Positions 5,961 to 8,225 of a DNA stretch of 8,225 bases are shown here, piece by piece (position 1 is the stretch's first letter; every line of letters starts with the position of its first letter). A program made the position numbers and the translations under genes. Under the pieces are notes generated by a model. It saw only the letters and a program-made list of their open reading frames with translations, was not told the DNA's origin and did no database searches. Location of the stretch: the NCBI GenBank assembly GCA_947165795.1, contig CAMVBP010000084.1:1-8225 (forward strand), written 5' to 3'. The DNA is from an uncultured Treponema sp. (GTDB lineage: Bacteria > Spirochaetota > Spirochaetia > Treponematales > Treponemataceae).

Positions 5961-8225
5961 ATGCTTCATTTTTTATATTCAGTTATTATTGAGCCTTTAT
6001 ATCAGATTGTAGAATTCTTTTATACATTATGTTATGGAGTTACTGATAATATAATTCTATCTGTTGCCGGAGTTAGTCTTGCAGTTTCTTTTTTAAGTCT
6101 TCCGCTTTATGTAGTTGCAGAAAGATGGCAGGAAACAGAACGACAGGCTCAAAAAAGAATGGCTGAATGGATAAAAAAAATTAAAGCATCTTTTAAAGGC
6201 GATGAGCAATATATGATGCTCACGACATATTACCGTCTTAATCATTATCATCCTATGATGGCTTTACGTTCTTCTATAAGCCTTATGATTCAGATTCCAT
6301 TTTTTATTGCTGCCTATAATTTTTTAAGTACACTGCCCGCTCTTAAAAACGCCGGCTTTCTTTTTATTCAGGATTTAAGTAAGCCCGACTGTCTTTTTAA
6401 AATCGGAAATTTTCTTCCGATTGCAATGACATTAATCAATGTTGTAGCAGGTGCAATTTATTCCAAAGGACATCCAATAAAAGAAAAGGTTCAGATTTAT
6501 TTAATGGCTGCTTTCTTTCTTGTATTCCTTTATAATTCTCCGGCAGGTTTAGTTTTTTACTGGACTATGAATAATTTATTCAGTCTTGTAAAAAATGTTT
6601 TTTATAAAATTAAAAAGCCTTTAAGAACTCTTTACATTGTTTGTGCAATATTTATTTTATCACTTATAGTTTTTCTTCTTTTTGTTCATGACGGTTTCTT
6701 ATACAGAAGGGTTTCTTTAAGTGCTGCCCTTTCTATAATTTTATTTACACCGCTTTTTGTGAAAGGATTTAATTATCTTATAAACAATTCACTAAAACCA
6801 TTATGCAGTTATTCAAAAAAATGTAACAGCTTATTTGCTTCTTCAGCAATTCTTTTATGTCTTCTCTGCGGATTAGTTCTTCCTTCATTTATAATTTCTT
6901 CTTCACCGCAGGAATTTTCATTTATAGAAAATCATGACTCTCCGTTTTATTTTTTAAGGAATGTATTTTTCCAGTCAATCGGAGTTTTTGTTTTCTGGCC
7001 GGTTTGCCTTTATTCACTTTTCGGTAAAAAAATAAAAGCATTAATAACTTCGCTTTTGTGTATACTCGCTTTCTGTGGAATTACAAATTCATTTATATTC
7101 GGAGGAGATTACGGAAACATAACTTCGAGCTTAGTCTTCTCTAACGCAGGCGTTCTTCGTCCTGGATTTTTATTTGCATTTTTAAGTATAAGTGTCTGCG
7201 TAATTATAATTCTTGCATTTTATTTTGCAGTCAAATTTAAAAAGATAAAGCTTTTGACATTAGCGTCTGCAATTCTTTCAATTTCGCTTTTTGCAATTTC
7301 TGTTATAAATTGCGTAAAAATTCAAAACGGTTATAAAATTACTCAGGATTTGCTTTCGCAGAATTCAGGTAAAAAAACTGATTCAATCAGTCCGATATTC
7401 ACGCTTTCTAAAAATAATAAAAATGTGATTATACTTTTTCTTGACCGGGCAATAAGCGGATTTCTGCCTTACATGCTGGAAGAAGATCCTTCGCTTGCAG
7501 AGCAGTTTGATGGATTTACATATTATCCGAATACAGTTTCTTTTGGTTATCTTACACTAACAGGTGCACCGGCTCTTTACGGCGGCTACGAATATACACC
7601 GGAAAAACTAAATGAAAGAAGCAGTGAATCTCTGCTTAGTAAATATAACGAATCGCTAAAAGTTTTGCCTTATATCTTTGATGATAACGGTTTTGATACA
7701 ACAGTTACAGATATGTCCTGGGCAAATTTTCAGTGGATTCCAGATTTAAGAATTTTTAATGAAAGGCCTTCAATTAAAACTGAACTTACAGAAGGCGTTT
7801 ATACTACTAATTATATTTCTGAGCATTCAGAAATTTCTGAGCTGCCGGATAAGTCTCAGCTGCTTGAAAGAAACTTTATCTGGTTCAGTATGTTTAAGAT
7901 TTTCCCGCCGGCTGTAAGACAGATAGTTTATGACGAAGGACAGTGGTGGTCTGCAAATTCTCCATCTGATGACATTAAACTTTATCTGGACCGATATTCT
8001 GTGCTTGCTTATCTTCCCCGCCTGACTAAAGTTGAAGAAACAGAAAAACCTGTGTTTATTTTACTTGCAAATAATACACCGCACGATCCAGTAATGCTCA
8101 GTCAGCCGGATTTTGTTCCTGCAGATAAAGACAATACAGGAGGCGGAGAATATCCGCTTGATTCAGATCCGCATTACAACGCTAATTTCGGCGCAATTAA
8201 AACTACCGGTGCATTTTTAAATTAT
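5961..8225 (+). CDS. YidC/Oxa1-like domain fused to LTA synthase/sulfatase-like transferase, C-terminus cut by window edge
   Basis: The frame is open for 755 codons to the window end. Residues 1 to about 213 match the YidC/Oxa1 core without the large periplasmic P1 domain: IIEPLYQIVEFFY near 9-21, a charged cytoplasmic hairpin about 54-90, QIPFF at 111-115, DLSKPD at 138-143 and SPAGLVFYWTMNNL at 193-206. About seven more hydrophobic segments follow (roughly 224-242, 254-267, 295-312, 335-353, 358-374, 402-424, 431-452). Residues 453 onward form an extracytoplasmic alkaline-phosphatase-superfamily domain: NVIILFLDRA at 488-497 (likely metal ligand D495), SFGYLTLTGAPALYGGYEYTP at 527-547 with T532 the likely nucleophile, and NNTPHDP at 704-710 with H708. 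The final metal-binding Asp-His motif would lie beyond the edge. The start has GGTGG 4 bases upstream. Inferred role: transfer of a phospho-alcohol, or hydrolysis, on a surface glycan. The housekeeping YidC is probably encoded elsewhere. Confidence 0.85.
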   Translation, partial: MLHFLYSVIIEPLYQIVEFFYTLCYGVTDNIILSVAGVSLAVSFLSLPLYVVAERWQETERQAQKRMAEWIKKIKASFKGDEQYMMLTTYYRLNHYHPMMALRSSISLMIQIPFFIAAYNFLSTLPALKNAGFLFIQDLSKPDCLFKIGNFLPIAMTLINVVAGAIYSKGHPIKEKVQIYLMAAFFLVFLYNSPAGLVFYWTMNNLFSLVKNVFYKIKKPLRTLYIVCAIFILSLIVFLLFVHDGFLYRRVSLSAALSIILFTPLFVKGFNYLINNSLKPLCSYSKKCNSLFASSAILLCLLCGLVLPSFIISSSPQEFSFIENHDSPFYFLRNVFFQSIGVFVFWPVCLYSLFGKKIKALITSLLCILAFCGITNSFIFGGDYGNITSSLVFSNAGVLRPGFLFAFLSISVCVIIILAFYFAVKFKKIKLLTLASAILSISLFAISVINCVKIQNGYKITQDLLSQNSGKKTDSISPIFTLSKNNKNVIILFLDRAISGFLPYMLEEDPSLAEQFDGFTYYPNTVSFGYLTLTGAPALYGGYEYTPEKLNERSSESLLSKYNESLKVLPYIFDDNGFDTTVTDMSWANFQWIPDLRIFNERPSIKTELTEGVYTTNYISEHSEISELPDKSQLLERNFIWFSMFKIFPPAVRQIVYDEGQWWSANSPSDDIKLYLDRYSVLAYLPRLTKVEETEKPVFILLANNTPHDPVMLSQPDFVPADKDNTGGGEYPLDSDPHYNANFGAIKTTGAFLNY

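Noticed and set aside
5105..6182. A8 homopolymer tracts in the plus-strand GT4 gene (near 5109 and 5279) and in the YidC-like gene (near 6173), as in phase-variable surface genes
   Set aside because: All frames are intact, tracts this long are expected in AT-rich coding DNA with AAA lysine codons, and no tract is near a start codon or longer than 8.

Overview
The window looks like the chromosome of an AT-rich spirochaete, most likely a gut or rumen Treponema. This rests on remembered protein similarity (the GlgA N-terminus, and an RfbD with an extra insertion), low GC content and A/T-ending codons. No rRNA or other taxonomic marker is present, so the assignment is tentative. No tRNA, rRNA, insertion sequence, CRISPR array or phage gene was seen, and no gene-free stretch exceeds 100 bases.

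Layout. (i) 1-1650, minus strand: a class I/II PLP aminotransferase followed after 22 bases by glycogen synthase glgA, which runs off the left edge. These look like housekeeping carbon/amino-acid genes in one transcription unit. (ii) 1651-1748: divergent promoter region. (iii) 1749-2690, plus strand: rfbD (rmlD), the last enzyme of dTDP-L-rhamnose synthesis. It converges on the next gene, sharing a CTAG that holds both stop codons. (iv) 2687-4771, minus strand: a two-gene operon of a GT4 glycosyltransferase then a GT2 glycosyltransferase, 3 bases apart. (v) 4772-4841: a compact divergent promoter region with overlapping -10 boxes. (vi) 4842-8225, plus strand: a second GT4 glycosyltransferase, then a very large membrane protein open at the right edge.

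Together, rfbD, the three glycosyltransferases and the large membrane protein read as part of a locus building a cell-surface polysaccharide, probably containing rhamnose. The GTs would assemble the chain at the inner membrane face. The last protein carries a YidC/Oxa1-like domain at its N-terminus, about seven further membrane segments, and an extracytoplasmic alkaline-phosphatase-superfamily (LTA synthase/sulfatase-like) domain. It would modify or extend the glycan outside the membrane, for example by transferring a phospho-alcohol group.

The most notable item is that last protein. It appears to fuse a membrane-insertase fold to a phosphotransferase/sulfatase, and the usual groove arginine of the YidC domain is replaced by serine. 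Secondary items are two promoters whose -10 box lies only 9-10 bases from the start codon, implying leaderless or nearly leaderless mRNAs, and two divergent promoter pairs that share core elements.
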